Under the pieces are notes generated by a model, which had not been told where the DNA came from, ran no database searches, and saw nothing but the letters and a program-made list of their open reading frames with translations. A DNA stretch of 19,387 nucleotides from CAZQIC01 sp964593555. GTDB taxonomy: Bacteria; Bacteroidota; Bacteroidia; JAFLBG01. Positions 1-8,046 of this stretch are shown one piece after another (the stretch's first letter is position 1; every line of letters starts with the position of its first letter). The position numbers and the translations under genes were made by a program. The DNA lies in assembly GCA_964593555.1 (NCBI GenBank), contig CAZQIC010000092.1, forward strand, positions 1 to 19,387. The letters run 5' to 3'.

Positions 1-126
1 CTAAAAAAAAATACGGTTACATTTGTTAAAATCAATTAATAGAACCTCCCTAAAGAAAATCCTCTTATATATTCCGCCTCAGTTTTTTATAATCCGGTAA
101 TTAAGGAAGCAGATTATATATTTACA

Positions 127-1866
127 GTGAACGCAAAAAACAATGTTTCACTCTCAGCTTTTTCTGCCAAAGCCGATCTGTATAATACCTCAAGAATAAT
201 TGTAAAAAAGGAAATGGGACATTTTAAACCCGAAGCAATTTTAAATGGAAAAATATCTATTGATCATGAAACGGCAGCAGTGAAGGGAATTTCATTTGAG
301 CAGTTGGTATTGATTACACAAAAACCATATATCACTAATGGAGTATTTGGTTTGGTTTCATCCGGAGATTCGAATTCAAATAGAGTAGGTAAATTCCCTA
401 TAAGTATTAATAATTTTTTTCTATTCGTAAATCCGGTTAATCCTGCAATTGGATTTGATGTGACCCTTAATTTTATGAACAAGGAGGATAAAGGTTTTTC
501 CGCGGCTACCAGAGTGAGAGTGATAGCAAAAATAGACAACAGTTCGTCTGGCTTGGATATGGAGTTTGCAGGAATAGCTGTTGACAGCATATCACTTAAA
601 GCACAGACAACTTTTTTTAAATTGAATGGAACAATATGTTTAAAAAACAATGATCCGGTTTATGGAAGTGGTTTTTATGGTGGAATTGTATTAGCCTTTG
701 ATAAATTTATTGAGTCGCCTGTTTCTGCGAATGTTTGTTTTGGTAAAAAAGATGATTATAAATATTGGTTCGTAAATGTTGCTGTACCCACTAAAATACC
801 GGTTGGTTCAGGACTCTCTATTTACAGGCTACTTGGAGGCTTGCGTTATCATATGAGACAATACAAGGAAGATCAATTGCCATCGATACTTTATTCTTCT
901 ACCGCTTCAGGATTTAATTATTATCCGGATAATACAGCAGGCGTTTCTTTTTTAGCCGGTGTAACACTTGCGCCTTCAGCCAATGATAAAACATTAAATG
1001 GAGATGTTGCATTCGAGATTTCATTTAATTCAAATGGGGGTCTTAGTAATGTTAAATTGGCGGGCGCTGTATATTCTATGATCAGTATTAAAGATCGTTT
1101 AACAAAACCTGTGACCAGTATACCGGTGAGCGCAACAATGGTTATGAATTATGATCATTCCAACAATTCATTTCACTCGGTTTTAAATGCACTTATTAAT
1201 ACAAATGGAATAAAAGGAGCGGGGCAGTGTGTGGCTCATTTTGATCCTGAAGTAAAATATATATGTATTGGAAAACCTTCATCGCGATTTAAGGTGAGTC
1301 TTGGCAATATTGCTTCTGTACAAGCGTACTTTATGATGGGTAATCAGTTAGAATCAATGCCGCCTGTTCCTTCTTTAGTGGCCTCGCTTGTAGGAAGTAC
1401 TGGATTGGATAATTTAAGAAGTCAGGAGCAATTAGCTACCGGCAAAGGTTTTGTTTTTGGTGCAAGTATAAATACATCCGCATATAAAGATTTTAAAATT
1501 ACGGATGCAATAAGTGCTTATGGAGGTTTTGCTATGACAATAGGATTTGATATGATGCTGTTGGACTATGGAAAAAATGCAACGTGCGCTGGTACCACAA
1601 CAAAACCCGGTATCGATGGCTGGTATACAACAGGCCAGGTTTATACTGCCATGCAGGGAAATGTTGGCGTTAAAGGTACTATTGCAAGGCAGGATTTTGA
1701 CATTACAATTTTATCGGGATCTGTCGCAGCAGTTTTATATGCACAATTGCCAAAACCATATTATTTTCAGGGGGAAGTGGGCTGCCAGTATGATATTTTA
1801 AGTCTCATTAAAGGAAATTTTAATTTCGATTTTTCATTGGGTAATTATTGCGCAGTAGTAAATTAA
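127..1866 (+). CDS. Uncharacterised large beta-rich protein, 5' end missing or disrupted
   Basis: I do not recognise the family. The 579 residues from the GTG at 127 are rich in beta-strand-like, Gly/Asn/Ser/Thr-rich segments, with no clear catalytic motif, transmembrane helix or signal peptide. Two cysteines sit near the C-terminus (one in a NATCAG context, one in GNYCAVVN). The same frame stays open upstream to position 43 and reads protein-like (a stretch including SASVFYNP), but it has no ATG, GTG or TTG before 127 and is closed by TAA and TAG at 37-42. The real N-terminus is therefore probably upstream, and the gene is either frameshifted or the 3' part of a larger gene. It ends 1 base before the secreted fibronectin-III gene, so the two are probably co-transcribed. 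The missing signal peptide is odd for a partner of a secreted protein and also argues for a lost 5' part. Confidence 0.6.
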   Translation: MNAKNNVSLSAFSAKADLYNTSRIIVKKEMGHFKPEAILNGKISIDHETAAVKGISFEQLVLITQKPYITNGVFGLVSSGDSNSNRVGKFPISINNFFLFVNPVNPAIGFDVTLNFMNKEDKGFSAATRVRVIAKIDNSSSGLDMEFAGIAVDSISLKAQTTFFKLNGTICLKNNDPVYGSGFYGGIVLAFDKFIESPVSANVCFGKKDDYKYWFVNVAVPTKIPVGSGLSIYRLLGGLRYHMRQYKEDQLPSILYSSTASGFNYYPDNTAGVSFLAGVTLAPSANDKTLNGDVAFEISFNSNGGLSNVKLAGAVYSMISIKDRLTKPVTSIPVSATMVMNYDHSNNSFHSVLNALINTNGIKGAGQCVAHFDPEVKYICIGKPSSRFKVSLGNIASVQAYFMMGNQLESMPPVPSLVASLVGSTGLDNLRSQEQLATGKGFVFGASINTSAYKDFKITDAISAYGGFAMTIGFDMMLLDYGKNATCAGTTTKPGIDGWYTTGQVYTAMQGNVGVKGTIARQDFDITILSGSVAAVLYAQLPKPYYFQGEVGCQYDILSLIKGNFNFDFSLGNYCAVVN

Positions 1867-1867
1867 C

Positions 1868-3898
1868 ATGTTTTCATTCCCGAAATATTTTTTAATTCTC
1901 TTTCTCTTTGGTGGGCAAATTATTTTTTCTCAGGAGGTTTCAATAAAAGGAAAAGCTTTTGTGACAGAGAATGCTGTTCTGTTAAGGTGGGTGCCTACCG
2001 ATCAGACTTTGTTAAATTATTCGATAAAGTATGGATACAAAATTGAAAGAGCGCTTGTAGCTGATAGTTTTTCAATGCCTGTATTTGAAACCGTATTGAA
2101 TAAAGCTCCGATAAAACCATTAGCCTCATTGGATAGTTTATGGAATACCTTAATTAAAAAAAATCCAGCAGCTGCTTTGGCTAAAAGCATTTTATATCAA
2201 CAAGTACAAAATACTAAGAAGGGCGGGGAAATTGGTTTTGGATTGTTTTTACTTAGCTGCGACCTGGATGTTGAAATTGCAAAAGCATGCGGATTTTATT
2301 TTGAAGATGCGACAATTAAAAATAATGAAAAATATATTTATCGAATATCCTTTTATGACGCACCCGCGCAATTAAAAATGTATGAAGAAAAAATATTTGT
2401 TGACGCATCAAAAATTCCTGCATTGTCGGTAATAAATAACTTGTCAGGAAAATTTTCTGATAAAAAGGCTGATCTGTCATGGAACGTATCTAATAATAAA
2501 AACACATATGCTTCTTATATTATCGAACGTTCTGAAGACAGTGTTACGTTTCAACGGGTAAACACGGCTCCCTATGTCCAGCTTTACAGTCAATACGAAA
2601 AAAACAAGAATGAGGCTTCCTATAAAGATTCATTGCCACAAAACGGAAAATATTATTTCTATCGAGTAAAAGGGCTTACTCATTTTGGAGCAATGGGACC
2701 AGCGAGTAATGTTATAAAGGGAATGGGTAAAAGTAAGCTAACCTCTTACCCTATAATAGATACTGTATATACTATTAAAAACAGATCGGTGTTTATTGAA
2801 TGGAGAATGCCGCAGGGTTTTAATTACAACGAATTAAAATGTTATGCGATCGCGAGGGGATTAAAAGATAATGGCCCTTATATAGTCATTAATAAAAAAC
2901 AAATTGCTGCTGCCGAACCGGTGTATGTAGATAGTTTTCCTCTCTTTACCAATTACTACAAAGTACTGGCCATAAATAAGGATAATGATACTTCTTATTC
3001 TTTCTCATGGTTGGTACAATTAGAGGATAAAGAACCACCTGCTGTACCAATGGGTTTAAACGGAAGCATTGATACGTTAGGAGTCGTAAAACTTCATTGG
3101 AGAAAAAACAATGAGGCTGATCTGAAAGGATACAGGATTTTCAGGTGTAATAGTCTTTCGGAAGAATTGACGGAAGTAACCAAACAAATTTTAACAGATA
3201 CGGTTTTCAGGGATTCGATCGTTATAAAAGTCCTGAGTAAGGATATCTTTTATTCAATTACTGCCGTTGATATGATGTTTAACAATTCAGACTACGCAAA
3301 ACCCTTATTGATAAAACGTCCTGATCTTATTGCTCCTGTAGCACCTGTGATTATTTCTATGTCAGGAACAGATTCCTGTATTCTAATTAAATGGATAAAT
3401 AGTTCGAGTGATGATGTGGAGAAATATTTCCTTACAAAAAAAGAACAAGGTTCTGATAAAATTGACACGGTGAGTTATTGGAACATGAAAGACAATATTG
3501 AGTTTTTTCGGGACAAGAAGATTAATTTTGGAAAAATGTATTTCTATACATTAACGGTATTTGATGATTCGCGCAATTCGTCCTCTGTGGTTTCATTTCC
3601 ATTTTTGTTTGAACCTGGAGTCAGGCCAATGATAAAAGAAATTTCGTGCAAAGCCGATTATGATAAACGTATTATCAATATTACATGGAGGTATGATTAC
3701 GATAACATTTATTCCTTCACAGTTTATAAAGCTAAAAAGGGAGAAACCCTGAGGGTATATAAAACAATTAGCGGCGTTAATAAATTATTTGAAGATAAAG
3801 ACCTGAAAATTAATAATACATATACCTACAGGATCAAGGCTGTTTTTAATAATGGCGCAGAAAGTTTATTGAGTAATGATTTGGATGTACAATATTAA
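1868..3898 (+). CDS. Secreted protein with multiple fibronectin type III-like domains
   Basis: This 676-residue protein begins with a typical Sec signal peptide (hydrophobic residues about 8-18, likely cleavage after FSQ near residue 22). An N-terminal region of about 165 residues is followed by roughly five fibronectin type III-like beta-sandwich units, at about 187-285, 295-385, 390-485, 490-585 and 590-676. Each shows the pattern of a strand ending in a Trp motif (LSWNV, IEWRM, LHWRK, IKWIN, ITWRY), then a YxIxR/K-type strand and a final YxYR/K-type strand. Such domains usually serve in adhesion or protein scaffolding at the surface. The C-terminus is the end of the last repeat, so I see no separate type IX secretion sorting domain. 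The gene starts 1 base after the preceding stop codon. Its function is unknown; a surface or periplasmic structural role together with the upstream gene is inference. Confidence 0.8.
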   Translation: MFSFPKYFLILFLFGGQIIFSQEVSIKGKAFVTENAVLLRWVPTDQTLLNYSIKYGYKIERALVADSFSMPVFETVLNKAPIKPLASLDSLWNTLIKKNPAAALAKSILYQQVQNTKKGGEIGFGLFLLSCDLDVEIAKACGFYFEDATIKNNEKYIYRISFYDAPAQLKMYEEKIFVDASKIPALSVINNLSGKFSDKKADLSWNVSNNKNTYASYIIERSEDSVTFQRVNTAPYVQLYSQYEKNKNEASYKDSLPQNGKYYFYRVKGLTHFGAMGPASNVIKGMGKSKLTSYPIIDTVYTIKNRSVFIEWRMPQGFNYNELKCYAIARGLKDNGPYIVINKKQIAAAEPVYVDSFPLFTNYYKVLAINKDNDTSYSFSWLVQLEDKEPPAVPMGLNGSIDTLGVVKLHWRKNNEADLKGYRIFRCNSLSEELTEVTKQILTDTVFRDSIVIKVLSKDIFYSITAVDMMFNNSDYAKPLLIKRPDLIAPVAPVIISMSGTDSCILIKWINSSSDDVEKYFLTKKEQGSDKIDTVSYWNMKDNIEFFRDKKINFGKMYFYTLTVFDDSRNSSSVVSFPFLFEPGVRPMIKEISCKADYDKRIINITWRYDYDNIYSFTVYKAKKGETLRVYKTISGVNKLFEDKDLKINNTYTYRIKAVFNNGAESLLSNDLDVQY

Positions 3899-3915
3899 TT
3901 TTTGTACTTTAATGT

Positions 3916-4356
3916 ATGAATAAAATTTACCTGTACTTGTTGTCTTTAATTTTTGCATCTTCCTGTATTGTGCAGGGGCCTCGTTATGCAAGAGTAGAGC
4001 AGGTATTGGTCTTACATTTGGGTATGACTAAGGAAGACGTTTCAAAAACGCTTGGTACAGTGCCATACGATCTTAAATCTGTTTCAGATACATCGGAGAT
4101 ACTTATTTATAAATACCGTGTAACTGACCGGAAAACTGTTCCGTTTTTAATGAAGCCTAATAATGGAATGTCGGTTACAGGAAAGTATGTTGATCTTTTT
4201 ATAACATTTTCAAAAGAAGGAAAAGTAACCTACATAGAGTCCTGTAGTGATTGCGAAAAAATTAATGAAAAAGAACTGAAGATAGATTTTAATAAGCTCC
4301 TTACTCTTCTTACTGTTACTGTTCCTGCAGTACTTATATACCTTGGATTTAAGTAA
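3916..4356 (+). CDS. BamE/SmpA-like small lipoprotein
   Basis: The 146-residue product has a lipoprotein signal peptide with lipobox ASSC and the lipidated Cys at residue 17. It then carries the helix-turn pattern typical of the SmpA/OmlA (BamE-like) fold: a glycine followed by MTKEDVSKTLG and a proline-containing strand. Known family members are outer-membrane lipoproteins, and BamE itself is part of the beta-barrel assembly machine. Many short Bacteroidota homologues are unassigned, so BAM membership is not claimed. Unusual here is a C-terminal hydrophobic stretch (about residues 128-144, ending LIYLGFK), which could be a membrane segment. A CxxC pair (CSDC) lies near residue 113. The gene follows the fibronectin-III gene by 17 bases and precedes another lipoprotein gene. 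Confidence 0.65.
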   Translation: MNKIYLYLLSLIFASSCIVQGPRYARVEQVLVLHLGMTKEDVSKTLGTVPYDLKSVSDTSEILIYKYRVTDRKTVPFLMKPNNGMSVTGKYVDLFITFSKEGKVTYIESCSDCEKINEKELKIDFNKLLTLLTVTVPAVLIYLGFK

Positions 4357-4410
4357 TTCAATTTGCATTTTGGCATACTCTTTGTAAATTGGGCGTTAAA
4401 TACATGCCCT

Positions 4411-5463
4411 ATGCGTAACATTTCCATTGTTTCCTTTTTATTTCTTGTTGCAATTTCTGGTCTTACAAGTTGTAAATCCGGAATGAATTCAGTTAGCATG
4501 CAGGTAATGAAGCCGGCGCCTATTTTTATTCCTAACCATATTCAAAAAGTGGCTGTAGTAAATAGAACTCTAGCCTCTAAAGAAAATAAAACACTTGGTA
4601 TAATTGAAAGTGTTATAACCGGTGAAGGAATTTATGCAGATAGGGAAGGAGCGGAAGATTGTTTGCTAGGTTTACGCGAATCGCTTACGCGCACAAATCG
4701 CTTTTCGGTTTATCAGCCTGCCGGCCTTAATCTTAAAGGAACTGGTACAGGGGTATTGGCGTCTCCAATGACGTGGGAAGACATCCAGCGGATCTGTACT
4801 GAAAACTCCGTTGATGCGGTAATAGCACTTGATGCTTTTGATTCTGATTCAAGAATAGATTTATCTTCCGGACCTGTAAATACAAAGGATGCTAAAGGAA
4901 ATCCAATTACAATTACCGAGCATAACGCTTATTTAAAAATGAACGTAACAACCGGATGGAGTGTGTATGATCCTAAGGAAAGAAGAGTTATTGATGAGTT
5001 CAGGTCAGTTGATGATCTGGGATTTAATTCAAAAGGGGCAAATGCAATTGTTGCAACTGCCGGTTTGCCTGCAAAACGTGATGCAGCTAAGAAAACAGGA
5101 TATCGTGCTGGTCAGTTATATGGAAACAGAATTTCTCCTTCATGGATAACTGTTTCAAGAGGATATTACTCGAAGATCAATGATAATTTTAAACTAGCGA
5201 AGAAAAAAGTTCAATACAAAGATTGGGATGGTGCCGCAGAAATATGGAAGAAAGAAGCGTTGAATCCAGATAAAAAAATTGCGGGCATGGCTTGCTATAA
5301 TATGGCTGTTGCCGCTGAAGTTAATGGTAACCTGGATGCTGCTATGGAATGGGCTACTAAATCATATAAACAATTCGAAAATTTTAAGGGAGCATCTTAT
5401 ATGAGTATTTTGCAAGGACGGATTAATGATGTGCAAAGATTAAATGATCAGATGAGTAAGTAG
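4411..5463 (+). CDS. DUF6340-type lipoprotein with C-terminal TPR-like segment
   Basis: I chose the ATG at 4411 because it gives a clean lipoprotein signal (MRNIS then a hydrophobic core, lipobox LTSC, Cys at residue 21) and a 350-residue protein. The frame is open further upstream, but a TTG start at 4363 would bury the signal peptide. The mature part opens with a proline-rich segment and a short hydrophobic strand (KVAVVNRT), and fits from memory the Bacteroidota family of unknown function DUF6340. The last 80 or so residues (WDGAAEIWKKEAL, then MACYNMAVAAEVNGNLDAA) form a TPR-like helical pair, suggesting protein binding. The protein is probably anchored in the outer membrane. It is the last plus-strand gene before a convergent repeat. 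Confidence 0.7.
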   Translation: MRNISIVSFLFLVAISGLTSCKSGMNSVSMQVMKPAPIFIPNHIQKVAVVNRTLASKENKTLGIIESVITGEGIYADREGAEDCLLGLRESLTRTNRFSVYQPAGLNLKGTGTGVLASPMTWEDIQRICTENSVDAVIALDAFDSDSRIDLSSGPVNTKDAKGNPITITEHNAYLKMNVTTGWSVYDPKERRVIDEFRSVDDLGFNSKGANAIVATAGLPAKRDAAKKTGYRAGQLYGNRISPSWITVSRGYYSKINDNFKLAKKKVQYKDWDGAAEIWKKEALNPDKKIAGMACYNMAVAAEVNGNLDAAMEWATKSYKQFENFKGASYMSILQGRINDVQRLNDQMSK

Positions 5464-5473
5464 TCTTCGGTTC

Positions 5474-5533
5474 TTCGACAAGCCCAAGGCTCAGGCTGAC
5501 AGTTAGTGGGTAGGTCATATTCAGCTTGTCGAA
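5474..5533. repeat. Inverted repeat in a convergent intergenic region
   Basis: TTCGACAAGC at 5474-5483 is matched by its exact reverse complement at 5524-5533, with 40 bases between. The loop begins with a GCTCAGGCTGACAG-containing segment, a sequence style I recall from dispersed intergenic repeats of Bacteroidota. It sits between the ends of two convergent genes, so it may also stop transcription from both sides, but there is no strong T-tract. Whether it is a dispersed repeat cannot be tested with this window alone. Confidence 0.6.
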
Positions 5534-5562
5534 ATATCTGCGCTCGTTTTTAGGAATAATAA

Positions 5563-6216
5563 TTACAGGACTATCAACCCATCCTTCATCGTAAGTTTCC
5601 TGTCAGCCATATTTGCTAATTCTTCGTTGTGGGTAACAATCACAAAAGTCTGATTGAATTTTTCACGAAGTGTAAAAAACAACTTGTGCAATTCTTTTGC
5701 ACTGGCAGAATCGAGATTTCCAGAAGGCTCATCAGCCAATACAACAGCAGGATTATTTATAAGCGCTCTTGCAACAGCAACACGCTGCTGTTCACCGCCT
5801 GATAATTCACTTGGTTTATGATCTATACGCTGTGATAATCCAAGGAATGATAATAATTCTCTTGCTTTTTCGGTGGCTTCTGTAGTTGATGTGCCTGCAA
5901 TGTATGCCGGTATACAAACATTCTCTATTGCTGTAAACTCAGGAAGCAAATGATGGAACTGGAAAACAAAACCTATTTCTTTATTGCGAAAGCGTGAAAG
6001 TTTTTTTTCACTCAGGGTGTTTATGCGTTGATCTTTGATCTCGACAGTACCCGTATTCGCTTTATCAAGTGTACCGATTATATGAAGCAAAGTGGTTTTA
6101 CCGGCGCCTGATGGACCCACGATAGAAACCACTTCGCCTTTATTAATATTCACATCAACACCCTTAAGTACATTAAGTCCGTTGTATGATTTGGTTATAC
6201 CTTTTCCAATAATCAT
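5563..6216 (-). CDS. lolD: LolD-like ABC transporter ATP-binding protein
   Basis: This is an ABC ATPase of the lipoprotein-release / macrolide-export subfamily (LolD/MacB type). With the ATG at 6216 it has 217 residues, close to LolD. It carries Walker A GPSGAGKTT (34-42), a Q-loop in FVFQFHH, the signature LSGGEQQRVAVARAL, Walker B VVLADEPSGNLD and the H-loop in VTHN. LolD powers LolCE, which extracts mature lipoproteins from the inner membrane. No LolC/E-type permease is in the window, so the partner is encoded elsewhere and the precise substrate is not proven. An alternative ATG lies at 6234 and a TTG at 6243. I prefer 6216 because MIIGKGITKSY starts where family members normally start. 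It follows gldM by under 40 bases on the same strand, so the two are probably co-transcribed. Confidence 0.85.
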   Translation of the reverse strand: MIIGKGITKSYNGLNVLKGVDVNINKGEVVSIVGPSGAGKTTLLHIIGTLDKANTGTVEIKDQRINTLSEKKLSRFRNKEIGFVFQFHHLLPEFTAIENVCIPAYIAGTSTTEATEKARELLSFLGLSQRIDHKPSELSGGEQQRVAVARALINNPAVVLADEPSGNLDSASAKELHKLFFTLREKFNQTFVIVTHNEELANMADRKLTMKDGLIVL

Positions 6217-6253
6217 TGTTACTAAGGTAATCATTTGTTGCAAGAAATAAAGA

Positions 6254-7924
6254 TCATTGAATTTTCACGTTCACCCCGGGAATTTGAGCAATTCTTCCGT
6301 CTGGGAATTTGCATCTAACGTTTTCAATCGATACTTTATTAACTCTTGGATTATTAATTATAGCCAGTTGTTTCTGACTGAAATATTTTCCAGTCGTAGG
6401 TTCTGCTATAGGTGTGCCATTTACATAAGCAAATACATCATACGAAAGAATCTCGTAACTAACAGGGAAATCAAAATCAGCCTTTGGAGTAATGCCTTTT
6501 GCTGCAACTATCATTGATCTTTTAAGTGTTGTACTTCCTGTATAAGTAACTATTTGAGAAACCGGGCTTGGAATATACTTTATCCTGAATGAAGTACTTC
6601 CCATATTCCTTATTTCACCATTTAGTCTTGCGTTTACATTTACAGTTGCTGTGGTTCCTCCGGTTACCCTAATGGTATATTTGCCATCAGCTCCTTTTAT
6701 TGTTGCTCCGTTGCCATTTATTGATGGGACCAGGTCTTTGTTGGTTACACCAGCTGATGTAATGGAAATTGGATTGTCAATACCAACGTACAAGACATTT
6801 AAATTATCCGGTGATACACTTGCTGCGGGTTTTGCAACAATGTATGAACCGCTGAAAGGAAAATATTTTTGTCCTTCTTCCGAATCATACTGTATCACGC
6901 CCGACCAGCTCTGTAATCCTTCCTGGTCTGCTTTCTTTAAATATTGTCCGGAGCCGCCATTTATATCAGTCAATTCTGTTCCTGCGCCAATAAGAGGGTT
7001 TTTAAATTCATCCTTTATTGTAGTATCAATTTCTCCTAAAAATATTTTAGGATCCTTTGTTCTGCTGGAAGCAACAAGCATTATTTCTGCATTGTAATTA
7101 TCACCAAGCAAAACGTAGTTAGAAGGTGCATTTACCTTTGCTTTAAGATTATCAAAAGCACCTATGCGCTTTTTTACTTCGCTTAATAATGTACCTACCA
7201 TATCGGCCTGTACATTATTAATATCTGTTTGTATTTTAGAAAGGTTAGTGATCACGGCAGCAAGAGGAAGTCCATTAAAATTAATTATTTCCCATTCTGC
7301 TTTAATTCCATTTTCAACGCCTGCAGGCAATTCAAGTGCCTTTACAATTTTATGCTCCAATTGTTTTTGAGTACTTTCTGTAAAAATGTTTTTTCCAACA
7401 TCGTCTTTTCCTATAAGAAATGATACGAGTACATCTCTGAAATTTTCAATTTTTTTCTTTAGCATCAATGCCGACCATTCTTCAGTTGCCGCTTTGGGAT
7501 GAGACGGCTCGCTGCCTATCATAATATGAGTTGGGATATCATAGTTGTCTTTAGAATCAATCCCTGCCATATGTTCCACTAATGTATCAGCAGCAGCTGA
7601 TTCTTTGTCATCAGTAGCCATGACAAGATGTTTCTTCAGATCTTCGATGTATTTATTTAGTTCATCAGCATTTTTATTTACTTCCTGCGCGAGTGTATAA
7701 AAGGGTGTGAATCGTTTTGGGTCTTTTTCTTTTGCTGCTCTAAAATCAACCAGCAGCAGGTCATTCTTGTCTTTAAATATCTCATTCGATTTATAGAGAC
7801 TTTCATTGATAACTACGAATGAATTCAATATCTCTTTGGATACATTCATTGCGAGAAGGGCTGTGAGTACTAAGTACATCATGCCTATCATCTTTTGTCT
7901 TGGTGTTTCTCTTCCTCCGGCCAT
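6254..7924 (-). CDS. gldM: GldM/PorM-type protein of the type IX secretion and gliding motor
   Basis: GldM pairs with GldL in the inner membrane to form the proton-driven motor of type IX secretion and gliding; its periplasmic part reaches toward the GldK/N ring. This copy has 556 residues, somewhat longer than the roughly 515 of well-studied members. The N-terminus MAGGRETPRQKMIGMMYLVL is typical, with one transmembrane helix (about 12-28). Arg9 is present; from memory this residue pairs with a GldL glutamate in the motor. A conserved segment of the N-terminal domain (NFNGLPLAAVITNLSKIQ, 215-232) and the C-terminal signature YVGIDNP (379-385) are clear. The usual gldK, gldL and gldN neighbours are absent: upstream is a divergent sigma-factor gene and downstream a LolD-like ATPase. 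It may be a second, orphan copy. Confidence 0.9.
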   Translation of the reverse strand: MAGGRETPRQKMIGMMYLVLTALLAMNVSKEILNSFVVINESLYKSNEIFKDKNDLLLVDFRAAKEKDPKRFTPFYTLAQEVNKNADELNKYIEDLKKHLVMATDDKESAAADTLVEHMAGIDSKDNYDIPTHIMIGSEPSHPKAATEEWSALMLKKKIENFRDVLVSFLIGKDDVGKNIFTESTQKQLEHKIVKALELPAGVENGIKAEWEIINFNGLPLAAVITNLSKIQTDINNVQADMVGTLLSEVKKRIGAFDNLKAKVNAPSNYVLLGDNYNAEIMLVASSRTKDPKIFLGEIDTTIKDEFKNPLIGAGTELTDINGGSGQYLKKADQEGLQSWSGVIQYDSEEGQKYFPFSGSYIVAKPAASVSPDNLNVLYVGIDNPISITSAGVTNKDLVPSINGNGATIKGADGKYTIRVTGGTTATVNVNARLNGEIRNMGSTSFRIKYIPSPVSQIVTYTGSTTLKRSMIVAAKGITPKADFDFPVSYEILSYDVFAYVNGTPIAEPTTGKYFSQKQLAIINNPRVNKVSIENVRCKFPDGRIAQIPGVNVKIQ

Positions 7925-7965
7925 TTTTATGAGTTTTGGTTATGTATTCATATGGACGGCTATTA

Positions 7966-8009
7966 AAAAAGCTACAAAAAAAATATTTTGAGTATAAGTG
8001 TAGCTTTTT
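7966..8009. promoter_or_regulatory. Perfect inverted repeat between divergent gldM and sigma-factor genes
   Basis: AAAAAGCTACA at 7966-7976 and TGTAGCTTTTT at 7999-8009 are exact reverse complements separated by 22 AT-rich bases. Each arm read outward contains TAGCTTTT, a 7-of-8 match to the Bacteroidota -7 element TAnnTTTG. It points toward gldM (start 41 bases away) on the minus strand and toward the sigma-factor gene (start 38 bases away) on the plus strand. This could be a symmetric divergent promoter or an operator. A terminator is unlikely because both flanking genes run away from it. I see no good -33 TTG at the expected spacing, so the promoter reading is inference. Confidence 0.45.
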
Positions 8010-8046
8010 GAAATAATCACAATATGAGGTAAATTGCTGCGTAATA

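Noticed and set aside
264..650. A 128-codon minus-strand open frame inside the first gene
   Set aside because: It overlaps a much longer open frame that continues in the same direction as its neighbours and shows no recognisable domain.
3896..3904. TAATTTTTG as a promoter before the BamE-like gene
   Set aside because: The spacing between TA and TTTG is three bases instead of two, and it lies only 11 bases from the start codon, leaving almost no leader.
4363..4410. Extension of the DUF6340-type lipoprotein to a TTG start
   Set aside because: It would place 16 extra residues before a clear lipoprotein signal peptide; the ATG at 4411 gives the normal form.
4722..4732. GCCTGCCGGCC in the DUF6340-type gene, similar to the paaJ palindrome
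   Set aside because: It lacks the full GGCAGGC arm and encodes ordinary residues (Gln-Pro-Ala-Gly-Leu) in a normal context.
7966..8009. Reading the inverted repeat as a bidirectional terminator
   Set aside because: Both flanking genes are transcribed away from it, so no transcript is expected to end there.
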